A stretch of 64,000 bases of DNA from Brachyspira suanatina (GTDB taxonomy: Bacteria; Spirochaetota; Brachyspiria; Brachyspirales; Brachyspiraceae). A program made the position numbers and the translations under genes. A model generated the notes under the pieces. The model was not told the origin of the DNA. It ran no database searches and saw only the letters and a list, made by a program, of their open reading frames with translations. The stretch covers positions 310,001 to 374,000 of the forward strand of contig NZ_CVLB01000003.1 of the NCBI RefSeq assembly GCF_001049755.1, written 5' to 3'. Position 1 is the stretch's first letter; every line of letters starts with the position of its first letter. Below, one piece after another: positions 8,082-16,796 of this stretch.

Positions 8082-8639
8082 ATGATACATTTCAAAAATA
8101 GTGTTATATATGTTTTGGATAATTTCATGAATTTTATGGCTGATGAATATATAGATTTTTCAGGTAATAAAGTTCAGGGAGAAAATAATTTAAACAGCCT
8201 ATTAGATGATAAATTAAAAATAGATTGTTTCAGTTTAGGTGCTGTTAAATCTATGAGTAAATCATTTCTTTGGGCTACGATATCCGAAGGAGAGAGCAGA
8301 GGGAGCAATTCATATATAGGCGATTCAGCAGGTTTTGCAGATGATATATCTTTAAAAGCTACAGTATATAAAGAGCTTAAAGCAGGAGAATCATTTCTTG
8401 CATATACTATGATTCCTTTAGCACTCAATCAGGCTTCTCGTTATTGGATATCAAAACTAAATGATGAAGGAGAACGCATAGCTTTATCTCCTGTTATTAA
8501 ATGGGAATCTCCTTCCTTTGACAGTGAAAATAATAAAAGACAATTTAATGATTTTTCATCTATAAGAGGCGTGAGTTTTTCTCTTGATATTAATTTTAGA
8601 ATTATGACTGGGAGTTATTTAAATGAAGTTCTTTACTAA
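8082..8639 (+). CDS. Probable tail-completion or neck protein
   Basis: A 185-residue protein (~21 kDa) with an AAAAGG ribosome site. It is beta-rich in the second half and carries KGESF-like and WISKLNDEGERIALSPVI segments. Its place between the connector-like protein and the tail tube gene suits a tail terminator or neck protein. I recognise no family. The start of the next gene overlaps its last 17 bases, which implies translational coupling. Confidence 0.45.
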   Translation: MIHFKNSVIYVLDNFMNFMADEYIDFSGNKVQGENNLNSLLDDKLKIDCFSLGAVKSMSKSFLWATISEGESRGSNSYIGDSAGFADDISLKATVYKELKAGESFLAYTMIPLALNQASRYWISKLNDEGERIALSPVIKWESPSFDSENNKRQFNDFSSIRGVSFSLDINFRIMTGSYLNEVLY

Positions 8640-8895
8640 TTTAATTAATAAAGTTTTTAATAAAAAAGTTTATGATTATGTTCAAAACAGAGATAAACTT
8701 TATAAAATAAAAATTACTTCTTTACCAGAAAATGCTGTCATTACAATGAATGAAGAAGAAAAATATTTCGGTGCTTATAAAAATGGAGAAGTTATAAATT
8801 ATCAAGTGAGTATGGAAGGCTATCAAACAAAAGAAGGAAGTATAACAGTTGATAATAGAGATGTTTTAGAGAATGTAGTTTTAGAAAGTGTTTGA
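8623..8895 (+). CDS. PEGA-domain-like small protein overlapping the previous gene
   Basis: A 90-residue protein starting inside the previous gene, with GGGAG ahead of the ATG. Residues ~24-88 match the PEGA surface-domain pattern: ITSLPENAVITMNEEEK, then GEVINYQVSMEGYQTKEG and a final VDN...V-VLES strand. PEGA domains are short beta-sandwich modules in cell-surface and scaffold proteins. A free-standing copy in a virion module could decorate the head-tail junction or bind the cell surface. The fold call is moderate; the role is inference. Confidence 0.5.
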   Translation: MKFFTNLINKVFNKKVYDYVQNRDKLYKIKITSLPENAVITMNEEEKYFGAYKNGEVINYQVSMEGYQTKEGSITVDNRDVLENVVLESV

Positions 8896-9243
8896 TTTAA
8901 TATATTAATTTTTTAAGCACGCGGTGAATAAAATTTTATATGTAGTTTAAATTACATTAAAATTTTTATTTATATTTTGTATGAGTTTAACGCGTGTTAA
9001 TTATAGTGTTTATCTAATTAAAGCTTGGGGTGGGCAGGCAGGGGGATAATATTTTAAAAAGCGAGTCCGAAGCTCTTAACTTAATAAATTAAGTTAAGCT
9101 TTTAGGCGTAGGCTAGCATAACAATAATAATTTTATATTAAATAATTAGATTATAAATTTGCACTTTTTGCAACTTTTTGCGGCGGGAAAAAGTTGAATA
9201 AATTAATCAATAAACTTTTGTTTATATATGCAGAGGCAAAATA
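8896..9243. repeat. Intergenic region with three different repeat families
   Basis: Three elements are packed here: a GC-banded repeat (GCACGCGGTGAA near 8920, ACGCGTGTTAA near 8990, CTTGGGGTGGGCAGGCAGGGGG near 9026-9047); nested-hairpin copy B at 9061-9125 (arms CTTAACTTAA and TTAAGTTAAG at 9075-9098, loop TAAA); and a poly-T hairpin at 9171-9196 (arms CAACTTTTT and AAAAAGTTG, loop GCGGCGGG). No gene is visible. Confidence 0.65.
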
Positions 9244-10641
9244 ATGAGCATTTTTGATTTGAAAGGTAATTTAATGAATGATGAGGACGGCTTAACTGTT
9301 GTAAGCGGTTCTAATTATAAAGTTAGAATAGCAAAAACAAAAAATAGAAATGAAAAAGTAGATTTTACTTCCAATGATGTTAAAGGAAAATATTTAATAT
9401 ATCCTTCATCAGTGGGACTTACTCCTACTACAGAATCAATGAGTAAAGAGTATGTAGGTGCTCCTTCTTCAGAAAGTTATGCAGGTGCTACTACTTATGC
9501 AGGAGATATTTCTTATGGAGCTTTCCCAAATACAAATGCATATTATGCTAGTTTAATATGGGCTAATGTTCATACAAAAGAAACTACAGGTAATTTACTT
9601 TGTATTAATTCTTTTAATAATTTTGCTGTGAGGTTTAATAAATCTTCAGAAGATGAAAGTATTAATATGCTTGAAATTATAATCGAAGATGAAGAAGGTT
9701 ATAATAGTAATTTTATTGATGTGTATGATTCAATGAAGCAGAAAGATTTAATTGAATCTATAAATAAAATAAAAGACATGAAAGCATTTTTAATAACAGG
9801 AAGCGAAGAAGATGAAGTTGATTTTACTAATATAATAAATGAATTAAAAGAGTATAATAGCGAAAATAATCAAACAGAATATTTGCTAAGCTTTAAAAGA
9901 GTTGGACTTATTGAAAGCGGTATATTTAATGATGAGGCTAAAAAGAAATATCCAAAATATCAAAGCATTATAGCCCCAAGATTCGGAGAGGCACAATATT
10001 ATAATATAGCTTTGTATGACAGTTCAAAAAATATGGACGGCAATCAATATATAGGCTGTGAAAGTAAATCTATGAATTTCAATTTTGCTAATAAGGCTAT
10101 GACTGAAATTAGTTCTTCTTTATGGGCTTTAGATGAAGTAACAATAGATAAAGATTCTATTTTGTATGAGGATAGAGCAGAAGAAAGAGATGTTGTTATG
10201 GCTCAGACTTCAAAGTATCCTACAAAACTTTTTATTAATGGCACTGAAGCTACTTCTGTGAGTGATGTTGCTTTAGCTTTTGAATGGACTAAAGAAGAAA
10301 AGTTTAATATTTCAGCAAAAAGATACGGATTTCCAAATTCTAAATTTACATTGAGTTTTTCAGGAAATGCTGTTTTTAATATTCAGTCAAAAGAACTTTT
10401 TTATGATAGGGTTTTAAATGGTAACATACAATCATTTATAATATCATCAAAGACAAGATTTAAAAATAAAGATTATCCTTTTATATTCATAAGTACAGAT
10501 GTTGGAGGAAATCCTTCGTTCCCAGCAATAGAACCTAAAGAACTCTCAATATCTTTGAATAATTTTAAAGCTATTGAACAATCAAATGATATGAATAGTA
10601 ATTATTTGATTGCATTTACAGACAGAGAAGATTTATTTTAA
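9244..10641 (+). CDS. hvp53: Major tail protein (tail tube or sheath) of the GTA
   Basis: A 465-residue protein (~52 kDa). The N-terminal half has glycine/serine-rich tracts (YVGAPSSESYAGATTYAGD) and an acidic insertion; the C-terminal half (~320-460) is beta-rich with FNISAKRYGFPNSKFTLSFSG. It lies just upstream of the frameshifting chaperone pair, the conserved place of the main tail protein. Size and place suit the 53-kDa VSH-1 protein I recall, hence the tentative symbol. I cannot decide between a tail tube (VSH-1 tails are non-contractile) and a sheath from sequence alone. Confidence 0.55.
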   Translation: MSIFDLKGNLMNDEDGLTVVSGSNYKVRIAKTKNRNEKVDFTSNDVKGKYLIYPSSVGLTPTTESMSKEYVGAPSSESYAGATTYAGDISYGAFPNTNAYYASLIWANVHTKETTGNLLCINSFNNFAVRFNKSSEDESINMLEIIIEDEEGYNSNFIDVYDSMKQKDLIESINKIKDMKAFLITGSEEDEVDFTNIINELKEYNSENNQTEYLLSFKRVGLIESGIFNDEAKKKYPKYQSIIAPRFGEAQYYNIALYDSSKNMDGNQYIGCESKSMNFNFANKAMTEISSSLWALDEVTIDKDSILYEDRAEERDVVMAQTSKYPTKLFINGTEATSVSDVALAFEWTKEEKFNISAKRYGFPNSKFTLSFSGNAVFNIQSKELFYDRVLNGNIQSFIISSKTRFKNKDYPFIFISTDVGGNPSFPAIEPKELSISLNNFKAIEQSNDMNSNYLIAFTDREDLF

Positions 10642-10642
10642 T

Positions 10643-10960
10643 TTATTTTTTTATTAATGAATTATATTTATCTTTTTCTAATGTTGTCATATTTGATAGG
10701 AATGTGCTGTTTGAATATTCAAAATTAATTTTATTAGGTTTGTATTTAAAGTTGAAAGTATTCTTTGATAATGAATATAAATTATAATATATGTTTGATT
10801 GATTATGTATAGTTAATTCATTAGTTGAAATATTTTTATTATATATAGTATCAAATATATTAAAATAATTATTTATATTTTCAGAGAAGAAAATATTATT
10901 AAAAGAATATAATTTGAAACAGTAAAAAATAAAAATTAATATAATGGCTTTTCTTTTCAT
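10643..10960 (-). CDS. Possible small secreted protein on the opposite strand
   Basis: A frame of about 105 codons read against the cluster, directly abutting the stop of the tail gene. Starting at MKRKAIILIFIFYCF it has a convincing hydrophobic signal-like segment followed by an Asn/Tyr-rich stretch without recognisable domain. There is no good ribosome site and composition is close to the AT background. It may be a host insertion into the GTA cluster or a chance frame. Confidence 0.3.
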   Translation of the reverse strand: MKRKAIILIFIFYCFKLYSFNNIFFSENINNYFNIFDTIYNKNISTNELTIHNQSNIYYNLYSLSKNTFNFKYKPNKINFEYSNSTFLSNMTTLEKDKYNSLIKK

Positions 10961-11049
10961 AAAAATATTATAGAACAAAACTTAATTATATCAATATAAA
11001 AGATTTATTTATTTTTAGAATATTATAAATTGTAATATAGTTTTAGAAA

Positions 11050-11296
11050 ATTAAGTATTATATAAAATAACTCGTTATATTTTTGAACCTATGACAATTT
11101 AAAATTGGCATAGCCATTCAGCTAAAAAAATTAAGGAGTATATAAAAACACTCCTTATATTTTTTTAACTTATGACAATGTAATTGTCATAAACTTTTAG
11201 TGAAAAAATTAAGGAGAATTTAAAAAACTCCTTATATTTTTAGAGCCTATGACAATTGAAAATTGGCATAGCCAGTTAGCGAAAAAAATTAAGGAG
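11050..11296 (+). repeat. About 3.5 tandem ~79-bp units carrying ribosome-site hairpins and dyads
   Basis: AAGGAG recurs at 11133, 11211 and 11291 (78 and 80 bp apart). The first two copies are followed within ~20 bp by CTCCTT (11151 and 11228), which can sequester them; the third is unpaired and is the ribosome site of the gene at 11304. Between them lies a dyad, ATGACAAT/ATTGTCAT (perfect at ~11172-11190, near-perfect in the flanking copies). A degenerate first unit begins near 11050. Confidence 0.75.
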
Positions 11297-11303
11297 TATA
11301 TAA

Positions 11304-11660
11304 ATGGAAAAACTTGAATTTAAATGTGTTGATTTTTTTAATAGATATATTATAGAAGAAATTGTTTATAAAGATGACGGAGAAAATATTGTTCCTGTTA
11401 AAGTATTCAGCCGTTCTACTTTGGGAAATAAATTTAAAAGTAATGATGTTATAAGCATTAATCGTCCAAGCTTTAATGAAAATATAAAATATGTGAGAGA
11501 GAAAGAAGAAAAGATTATTGATGATGATATTTTTAAATGGCTTGATGTGAGAATAAATAATGATCTTGCTGTAAGTCTTCTTGATGAATGGAGTACAAAA
11601 GATATTAATGAATTCGCTCAGGTAATAAAAAGTTTTTTGCTGGAGAGACGAATTATGTAA
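11304..11660 (+). CDS. Tail assembly chaperone, short form (gpG-like)
   Basis: A 118-residue protein starting 8 bp after AAGGAG. It lies directly downstream of the major tail gene, with an overlapping -1 frame at its 3' end, the arrangement of lambda gpG/gpGT and P2 E/E' chaperones. Position and the slippery site are the main evidence; no sequence family is recognisable, which is normal for these fast-evolving proteins. Such chaperones coat the tape measure protein during tail assembly, although no tape measure gene is recognisable after it. The run of ribosome-site repeats upstream suggests tight translational control. Confidence 0.65.
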   Translation: MEKLEFKCVDFFNRYIIEEIVYKDDGENIVPVKVFSRSTLGNKFKSNDVISINRPSFNENIKYVREKEEKIIDDDIFKWLDVRINNDLAVSLLDEWSTKDINEFAQVIKSFLLERRIM

Positions 11661-11950
11661 TAAAGTTTTCTGCAATAGAACAGACTGAAATTGATAATCT
11701 TGTGAATTATGCTTTTAATAATAGAGAAGTTAAATACGATGATTTTTGTTATTTTAATAATGGTATTATAAGTTTGTATACAGCTTCTTTGTTTTGGAAT
11801 AAAATAATACTTGAGGCTTGGTATCAAATAATAAGCGGAAGATTTGTTCATTGTGTTTATGATGAAGATGATTATTTGAGGCTTGGACTTAATTATGCAG
11901 TATTCAGATTTAAAATTTTAATAGATAAATCAATTCACAATAATAAATAA
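11612..11950 (+). CDS. Frameshift extension of the tail chaperone (T part of a G-T fusion)
   Basis: This frame is open from 11612 to the stop at 11948-11950 and is -1 relative to the preceding gene. A ribosome slipping at 11633-11639 would join 112 residues of the short form to 103 residues starting AGETNYVIKFSAIEQ, giving a 215-residue fusion. Independent initiation is unlikely: the first candidate is a GTG at 11702 with no ribosome site. The extension is helical, like known T domains that recruit tail tube protein. Confidence 0.65.
   Translation: MRSGNKKFFAGETNYVIKFSAIEQTEIDNLVNYAFNNREVKYDDFCYFNNGIISLYTASLFWNKIILEAWYQIISGRFVHCVYDEDDYLRLGLNYAVFRFKILIDKSIHNNK
11633..11639 (+). promoter_or_regulatory. 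Slippery heptamer for programmed -1 frameshift
   Basis: T TTT TTG in the frame of the short form fits X XXY YYZ. Both tRNAs can re-pair in the -1 frame. The short-form stop follows 19 bases later, so a slip is needed to enter the extension. Confidence 0.7.
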
Positions 11951-12006
11951 TCTTTTATATTAGCATTTTTTATTTAATACAATTCATTATATATTTTGGA
12001 GATATC

Positions 12007-12861
12007 ATGATTTCTAGTACTAAAGGAACGATATTAAATTATTTCGGACTTTCAAATACATATAATCCTTTTAAAGATGAAAATGCATTGCAGGTAGCAG
12101 AGAATTTATATTTTGAAATACCGCTTGAGCCATTTGAAAATTCTAATTATGTTGCAGTATCTACAGGACTTTTAACTAATTCACTTTCATTTCTTAATGA
12201 CTGTATATTTGAAATATATGATAATGATACAAAAATTGCAGATTTACAGAATGTTATAGGTGAAATTGGAAATGATAAATATATGCCTAAAGAAAATCAA
12301 ATATTTTGGTTTAATAAAGACGGTTTAAGGGGAACTTATTTTTTAAATAGTGTTTATGCTGGTAAGAAATTAAAATTAGTAAGCGGAAGATATATAACTA
12401 CTTCAATAACATCCGGTGTGCTTAATGATATGTTTGAAAGAACTGTAGGAGTGCCTTCATATATAGAGGAAATTAATAATATGATTGATGATATAAAAAA
12501 TAATTCTACTTTCATAATAAAAGAGACTATTACAAAATCAGGAAGCGGCAATCAAAATTGGGAATTAAATTGGAGAGATGATTTAGAATATTTGCAGGTG
12601 TCTGGATATGTATGGGGCAAAAATTATACAGGTTCATTCGGACTTTATCAAAGTATGGATAATTCTGCTCCTTTTATAGGTTGGGTTAGTAATTATTATT
12701 ATGGCGGAGATTTTGAAACTTCTTATGCTAATTGGCAGGCAGGAGTTCCTAATATTAAATGGTTTCCAATACTTAGTACTAAGCCTATTTTAGCTATAAA
12801 GAATGCTTCAGAACAGACTATAACAGCTGAATTATATTTTTTAGTAAGATATAAAAATTAA
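12007..12861 (+). CDS. GTA tail-associated protein (baseplate or fibre-like)
   Basis: A 284-residue protein (~32 kDa) with GGAG ribosome site. The N-terminal half is mixed beta; residues ~150-165 form a helical linker (YIEEINNMIDDIKNN); the C-terminal ~110 residues are aromatic- and glycine-rich beta sequence (NWELNWRDDLEYLQVSGYVW, YYYGGDFETSY) that looks like a receptor-binding or carbohydrate-binding head. Size agrees with a ~32 kDa VSH-1 protein I recall. It occupies the usual place of a tape measure gene but lacks the long coiled coil expected of one. Confidence 0.5.
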   Translation: MISSTKGTILNYFGLSNTYNPFKDENALQVAENLYFEIPLEPFENSNYVAVSTGLLTNSLSFLNDCIFEIYDNDTKIADLQNVIGEIGNDKYMPKENQIFWFNKDGLRGTYFLNSVYAGKKLKLVSGRYITTSITSGVLNDMFERTVGVPSYIEEINNMIDDIKNNSTFIIKETITKSGSGNQNWELNWRDDLEYLQVSGYVWGKNYTGSFGLYQSMDNSAPFIGWVSNYYYGGDFETSYANWQAGVPNIKWFPILSTKPILAIKNASEQTITAELYFLVRYKN

Positions 12862-12940
12862 ATTTACTATTTTTTTAATTCAAATATAAATACTAAATCA
12901 AAAATTATATTCAATTAATTTTATTTTTAAGGTAATATCG

Positions 12941-15553
12941 ATGAGCATCATACTTAATGAAAATAATATACAAGCTCCGTTTCAATATAAAATAAGCGAA
13001 AATAGTTTTGAATTATTAAAAAGAAATGGAAAATTAGAACTTAATACTAATAATGTTCAGGTAAAAGTTTTTTCCGGACAAAGACTTTTTTGTGCTGATA
13101 TAGGTTATGCCGTTGATGGTCCATTAGAGAATATGGAGTTCTTAATTGATGACATAAAAGTCTATCCTATTTTGCTTGAAGAATTAAAAGATTTACAAAC
13201 TGTAGATGTTAAAGACAATGAAATATATTTAGTAAATAATGACATTAATTTTAAGAGTATAATTTTCTTTCCGCCAAGTGATTTAAATAAAAACTTTAAA
13301 TTTAACATCACAACATATAGCAGTACTTTTTCAGCATTTATGTTTGATGAAATAGCTAAAAAATTAAACAGTTTAGATACGAATTATCCTATTAAAAATT
13401 ATTATGAAAATACAGATTATAAAGTTAATGACATCATAAAAAATAACGGCTATCTTTATAGAGTTTTTAAAGAGTTTACAAGTGACAGTACAGATTATTA
13501 TTTAAAAAGTAATTGTAGTTTAATAACACCTTTTAAAAAATTAGAATTAGATACTGATTATAAAGCTAATGAATTAATAGAATATGAAAATAATTTTTTT
13601 ATAGTTCAGCAAGATTTTTCATATAATCAATCAAGCGGACCATTAACTAATTTAAACGGTTTATTGAAACCATTACAAGATATAGTAGTTTGGTTTGACG
13701 GAATAGCTAAAATATATAAAAATCAAATAATAATAAAAGATAATTTTTCTTACATAGTTCTTGAAGATATAGAAAATCCTGTTTGGGACAATATTCAAAG
13801 TAAATTAGATTATTTTAATAAAGCAGAAAATACTTTTTATGATGATACTAATTCAGGCTTTGGAAATAATACAAATACAGTTCAAAAAGCAATAGAGAAA
13901 TTAAAATCAGGCAAGCAGGATAGTTTAAGAGCTGGAAATAATATTGATTTAAATGGTAATACTATAAGTGTAATAGGCGGCACTAATAAAGAATACGTTA
14001 CCGGTAATAATTATTATATAGATGATTTAATAATATATGACAGCAAATTATATAAAGTTAATGAAAACTTCACTGCCACAGATTGGAGTACAGATAGAGC
14101 TAAACTTACTTTAATAAGTTCTGGCGGAGGCGGAGGATCAACTGAGGCAATAGATGTAAGTTATGATAATAGCAAAACTAATTTAGAATATATAACAGGC
14201 TATGACTTCCCAAAGTTTAAAACTCCAATTCCTGATACTATTAATTTAATATTAACAGATGTAAATAAAACCACAGAATACCCTGCTACAATTACCAAGC
14301 AGGCAGACGGAAGTTATATATTAAATGCTAGTCTTAGCAATGTTGAAAGTTTATATGGAGATAAGGCAATATTATTTGTCATAAAAAGTATAGAAAATGA
14401 AACAAATAACTTATTGCTAATGAACATACTAAATATATTTTGGAAGTATGTTGGCACTGATGACTGGATAGCCAATAATGGAGATATACAAATAGAAGGA
14501 ATAACTGATCCTATTCAGTTTGAATTTTCAGGAAGCTTAGCAGGTGTATCATTAGGTATATCAAAAACAGATTTAAGTAATTTTGAGAAAAAAACATATA
14601 ATATTACATTAACTATAAAAAACAGACAGTATCATTCTATTGATACTTATTTTCTAGGTGTAGATGATAATGTATCTTTTTTAAGTATATATTTAGCATA
14701 TTTAAATCTTCAAAATAATAATGGATTTGTTAAATTAGTAGGCTCTATAAATAATACAAGCATCGGTACTTCAGCTACATTTAGTTTTTTAAATACTTTA
14801 TCGAATTATTTTAATTTAGTTTCAGCTGAAAATTATATAAATACAACTCAAATTACATCAAGTACAGGCAAAGCAGTAAAATATTATTTTATGCAAAATG
14901 CCTCATATAAAAATGCTGTAGATTTAGTTATAGCATATCAGGACGGCAGTATAATTAGTACCGATGATGTATTTACTTTTAATCTTACCCCAGATAAAAA
15001 TTATACAGTGGATCCAAGTTATGCAGAAGTTAGTAATGTTCAGGAGTTAGGAGAAGTTTTGGCAAGACGTTATATGATACCTTGCTATTATGAACAGCTT
15101 CCAGATGATAATGGTAATTTTTTGGAAGAAGAAGAGCCTGCTAATTGGTATCTAGCTTTATATGATGTAGTTACTACTTGGGAGTTAGTACATAATACAA
15201 AAGCCATTGTTTATAGAACAGAAGGAACAAAAGCAAGTGTATCGCGTGTCAATGGTTTACAGCCTTATGGTATCAAACCATTAACAGGAAATGTAACAGG
15301 TGGATATAGTGATGGCGGTCCAACAGGAATTTTTTGTAGAGCTAGCGGTGTATTTACCGTTGGTGGTACTGATTATAATATATCTTTAGTTGATTCTATG
15401 AAAGATAGAAAATCTTGGACATTGATAGATTTTAATAGTAATAATCAAATAAAAAGTTATTCTGATGACTTGGTTATGGACAATTACTTGGTTAGGAAGT
15501 GGAAATTAAAATCTATAAACGGAATTTTAGTAAAGGATTTATTAGGTAAATAA
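12941..15553 (+). CDS. hvp101: Large tail fibre / receptor-binding protein of the GTA
   Basis: An 870-residue protein (~98 kDa), the largest in the cluster, with an AAGGTAAT ribosome site. Three repeats resemble chitin-binding CBM5/12 modules: YYENTDYKVNDIIKNNGYLYR near 163, LDTDYKANELIEYENNFF near 200 and EYVTGNNYYIDDLIIYDSKLYK near 350. A GGGGGS hinge near residue 397 leads into a long beta-rich C-terminal region, ending in a conserved-looking head (YGIKPLTGNVTGGYSDGG, CRASGVF). This is the layout of a tail fibre with sugar-binding modules. The size fits VSH-1 Hvp101; the symbol is given on that basis. Confidence 0.6.
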   Translation: MSIILNENNIQAPFQYKISENSFELLKRNGKLELNTNNVQVKVFSGQRLFCADIGYAVDGPLENMEFLIDDIKVYPILLEELKDLQTVDVKDNEIYLVNNDINFKSIIFFPPSDLNKNFKFNITTYSSTFSAFMFDEIAKKLNSLDTNYPIKNYYENTDYKVNDIIKNNGYLYRVFKEFTSDSTDYYLKSNCSLITPFKKLELDTDYKANELIEYENNFFIVQQDFSYNQSSGPLTNLNGLLKPLQDIVVWFDGIAKIYKNQIIIKDNFSYIVLEDIENPVWDNIQSKLDYFNKAENTFYDDTNSGFGNNTNTVQKAIEKLKSGKQDSLRAGNNIDLNGNTISVIGGTNKEYVTGNNYYIDDLIIYDSKLYKVNENFTATDWSTDRAKLTLISSGGGGGSTEAIDVSYDNSKTNLEYITGYDFPKFKTPIPDTINLILTDVNKTTEYPATITKQADGSYILNASLSNVESLYGDKAILFVIKSIENETNNLLLMNILNIFWKYVGTDDWIANNGDIQIEGITDPIQFEFSGSLAGVSLGISKTDLSNFEKKTYNITLTIKNRQYHSIDTYFLGVDDNVSFLSIYLAYLNLQNNNGFVKLVGSINNTSIGTSATFSFLNTLSNYFNLVSAENYINTTQITSSTGKAVKYYFMQNASYKNAVDLVIAYQDGSIISTDDVFTFNLTPDKNYTVDPSYAEVSNVQELGEVLARRYMIPCYYEQLPDDNGNFLEEEEPANWYLALYDVVTTWELVHNTKAIVYRTEGTKASVSRVNGLQPYGIKPLTGNVTGGYSDGGPTGIFCRASGVFTVGGTDYNISLVDSMKDRKSWTLIDFNSNNQIKSYSDDLVMDNYLVRKWKLKSINGILVKDLLGK

Positions 15554-15576
15554 TAGGTAAATAAAAGGAGAATAAT

Positions 15577-16176
15577 ATGCTTTTTATTGTATATGATAAA
15601 AATACTTATAAAGTAAAAAATGTTGTTACGGCTTTAAAAAAGGAAGATATATCTATAAAAGAAAATGAATCAATTTTTTATAATGGGAATATAAAAGATT
15701 ATTCACAAACTGATATAAGATCTTATAACGAAGATGGTACGGTTAAAAGTTTAGAACAGCAATTAAAAGAAAAAATAATAACTTTAGAAGAAAATCAGAT
15801 TATAAAAGATAATCAAGTTTATACATTAGATAAAAATTATGAAGATGATTATATTATTATGATAGAAAAAGAACTTGAAAAATTAGATGAAAGACAAAAA
15901 ATAGTTACAACTGAAAATGGAGAAAAATATATAACTCAAAAAACTTATGAAGAATTATTCAAAGAAAATCTAATTACAGCAGAAGAATATAATCAATATG
16001 TAATTCAAATAAGACAAGGACAGTACCAAACTAATCTTGACGGTGAAAGGGCTGAATTATTAGAAAGTGTTTTATCTAATTTAGCTAGTCAAAACTTATT
16101 AACAGAAGAACAGAAATCACAGCTTGAAAGTTTACAAACAAAAAGACAGGAAATAAAACAAGAGTACCCAAAATAA
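15577..16176 (+). CDS. Fibre-associated coiled-coil protein
   Basis: A 199-residue protein 21 bp after the fibre gene with a strong AAAGGAG site. The first ~60 residues have a beta pattern (MLFIVYDKNTYKVKNVV); the rest is long charged helices, including ENLITAEEYNQYVIQIRQGQ and a C-terminal LTEEQKSQLESLQTKRQEI. Proteins directly after fibres are often fibre-assembly chaperones or fibre tips. I recognise no family. Confidence 0.5.
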   Translation: MLFIVYDKNTYKVKNVVTALKKEDISIKENESIFYNGNIKDYSQTDIRSYNEDGTVKSLEQQLKEKIITLEENQIIKDNQVYTLDKNYEDDYIIMIEKELEKLDERQKIVTTENGEKYITQKTYEELFKENLITAEEYNQYVIQIRQGQYQTNLDGERAELLESVLSNLASQNLLTEEQKSQLESLQTKRQEIKQEYPK

Positions 16177-16190
16177 AATTAGGAGTTGTC

Positions 16191-16784
16191 ATGCTTACTA
16201 AAAATCAATTATTAAAAATAGGAATAGAAGAAAAATGGCTTGAATATTTGAATAATGCTTTCATAAAATATCATATTACAGACATCAATGAAAAAGCTAT
16301 GTTTTTAGCTCAAACTACTCATGAAAGTAATGATTATAAAAAACTTGAAGAAAGTTTTAATTACAGTCCTAAAAGATTATTTGAAGTATTTAGAAAAAGA
16401 GTTGGATCTTTAGAGAATGCTAAAAAATTATGTAATGAAGGAGCTAAAGCTATAGCTGATTTTGTTTACGGAGGAAGATTAGGAAATGCCAAAGATGAAG
16501 GATATAAATACAGAGGCAGAGGCATAATTCAGCTTACAGGAAAAAATAATTATAAATATTACGGAGAAAAATTAAATATTGATTTAGTTAATAATCCTCA
16601 CTTAGCAAAAGAACCTGATACAGCAATAGAAGTAGCTTTGCTCTTTTGGAAAGAAAAAGAATGCGGATTATATGCCAAATTAGGAGATGTGAAAACTGTA
16701 ACTAAACTCATAAACAGCGGTTACAACGGACTTGATGACAGGCAGAAAAGATTTGATAGTATTCTTAAAATATTACAAGGTTAA
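16191..16784 (+). CDS. lys: GH19-type endolysin
   Basis: A 197-residue glycoside hydrolase family 19 lysozyme/chitinase-like protein. THESNDYKKLEESFNYSP carries the catalytic Glu region near residue 42, and the family signature YRGRGIIQLTGKNNY is at ~108-122. It would cut peptidoglycan glycan strands to release particles. There is no signal peptide, so it needs a holin. It opens the lysis cassette with ribosome site TAGGAG. VSH-1 has an endolysin gene named lys; I use that symbol by function and position. Confidence 0.85.
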   Translation: MLTKNQLLKIGIEEKWLEYLNNAFIKYHITDINEKAMFLAQTTHESNDYKKLEESFNYSPKRLFEVFRKRVGSLENAKKLCNEGAKAIADFVYGGRLGNAKDEGYKYRGRGIIQLTGKNNYKYYGEKLNIDLVNNPHLAKEPDTAIEVALLFWKEKECGLYAKLGDVKTVTKLINSGYNGLDDRQKRFDSILKILQG

Positions 16785-16796
16785 TAAAATTATAAT

